This document shows positions 5,870-6,107 of a stretch of DNA of 6,107 nucleotides, in pieces (position 1 is the first letter of the stretch; each line of letters opens with the position of its first letter). The notes under the pieces are model-generated. The model did no database searches. It worked only from the letters and a program-made list of their open reading frames with translations, and was not told where the DNA came from. The position numbers and the translations under genes were made by a program. Source of the DNA: an uncultured Christensenellaceae bacterium (GTDB lineage Bacteria; Bacillota; Clostridia; Christensenellales; Christensenellaceae); the NCBI GenBank assembly GCA_934438035.1, contig CAKSBK010000068.1:1-6107 (forward strand). Direction: 5' to 3'.

Positions 5870-6107
5870 TTAATATGCGCAGCCGCAGGTTATTATTACA
5901 TTTGTATATCCGGTAAATTCACCTGTAAGCACAATCGCCTTTGCGTCTTCGCTTCTCTTTTTAAGCTCCTTATGAGGTATATAATCAACAGGAGTTCCCT
6001 CGGGCAAAAGCGCAAGCGCTTTTTTATGAAATTCCGGAGTAACCTCCAGCGCCTCAGTTGCAAAGGTTGCCTTTTCAACTACAAGCACCTTCAAAATTTC
6101 TTCCAAA
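5870..6107 (-). CDS. RbsD/FucU-family sugar pyranase/mutarotase, C-terminal part only
   Basis: The 5' end lies beyond the window; 79 codons to the TAA stop are visible against about 130 in full RbsD. The family interconverts the ring or anomeric forms of free sugars (beta-pyranose to beta-furanose ribose for RbsD) so that kinases or transporters can use them. The visible end, YIPHKELKKRSEDAKAIV then LTGEFTGYTNVII, lines up with the RbsD C-terminus, where a His in the SH/PH-EEF segment and the Tyr and Asn of TGEFTPYAN line the sugar pocket; all three are kept here (PH, GY-T-N). Differences are G for P in TGEFTPY and an unusual end, CGCAY. RbsD is the closest match from memory; FucU or a related branch is possible, so no symbol is given. 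The TTG at 6106-6104 is most likely an internal Leu codon, since family proteins have about 50 more residues before it. Two terminators close the transcript. Confidence 0.8.
   Translation of the reverse strand, partial: LEEILKVLVVEKATFATEALEVTPEFHKKALALLPEGTPVDYIPHKELKKRSEDAKAIVLTGEFTGYTNVIITCGCAY

Noticed and set aside
5896..6078. Second minus-strand frame of 60 codons overlapping the RbsD-like gene
   Set aside because: Arg/Leu-rich out-of-frame translation of the RbsD-like coding sequence, without a recognisable family.
6104..6106. TTG as the start of a 78-residue RbsD-like protein
   Set aside because: The family has about 50 further residues before this point, including a catalytic His, and the window ends one base later, so the codon is most likely an internal Leu.

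Overview
The window reads as housekeeping chromosome from a Clostridia-like member of the Firmicutes (Bacillota). The pointers are strong purine-rich ribosome binding sites of the AGGAGG type, frequent GTG/TTG starts, a moderate base composition, and the clostridial pairing of a B12-binding-type radical SAM protein with its DUF2344 partner just upstream of a short RNase G-like ribonuclease. Species cannot be named from this sequence. Every gene I can support lies on the minus strand, so transcription runs from high to low coordinates.

Reading in the direction of transcription: the 3' part of an RbsD/FucU-family sugar pyranase/mutarotase gene enters from the right edge (6107 to 5870) and is closed by two tandem intrinsic terminators (5861-5835 and 5828-5793). 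A near-consensus extended -10 promoter (-35 at 5810-5805, -10 at 5787-5782) is nested in the second terminator. It starts a three-gene unit: a TIGR03960-type radical SAM protein (5735-3903, TTG start), a TIGR03936/DUF2344 radical-SAM-associated protein overlapping it by 17 bases (3919-3245), and a ribonuclease E/G family protein (3195-1660, GTG start). A second promoter (-35 at 1652-1647, -10 at 1629-1624) overlaps the end of that gene. It would make a short leader carrying a 9-bp hairpin with a broken U-tract (1598-1567), then rimP (1541-1065) and nusA (1041 to the left edge, GTG start, missing only its last residues or a short tail).

The theme is RNA metabolism: RNA decay and processing (RNase E/G), 30S subunit maturation (RimP) and transcription elongation/termination (NusA). 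The radical SAM pair has no assigned function. Its position beside these genes makes an RNA- or ribosome-related modification a reasonable guess, no more than that. The points most worth a second look are a missing second glycine in the NusA KH1 GxxG loop, the attenuator-like hairpin before rimP, the split and overlapping radical SAM pair with a Cys-rich tail, and promoters built into neighbouring terminator or inverted-repeat structures. I see no mobile elements, CRISPR arrays, tRNA or rRNA genes, and no gene-free stretch over 300 bases.
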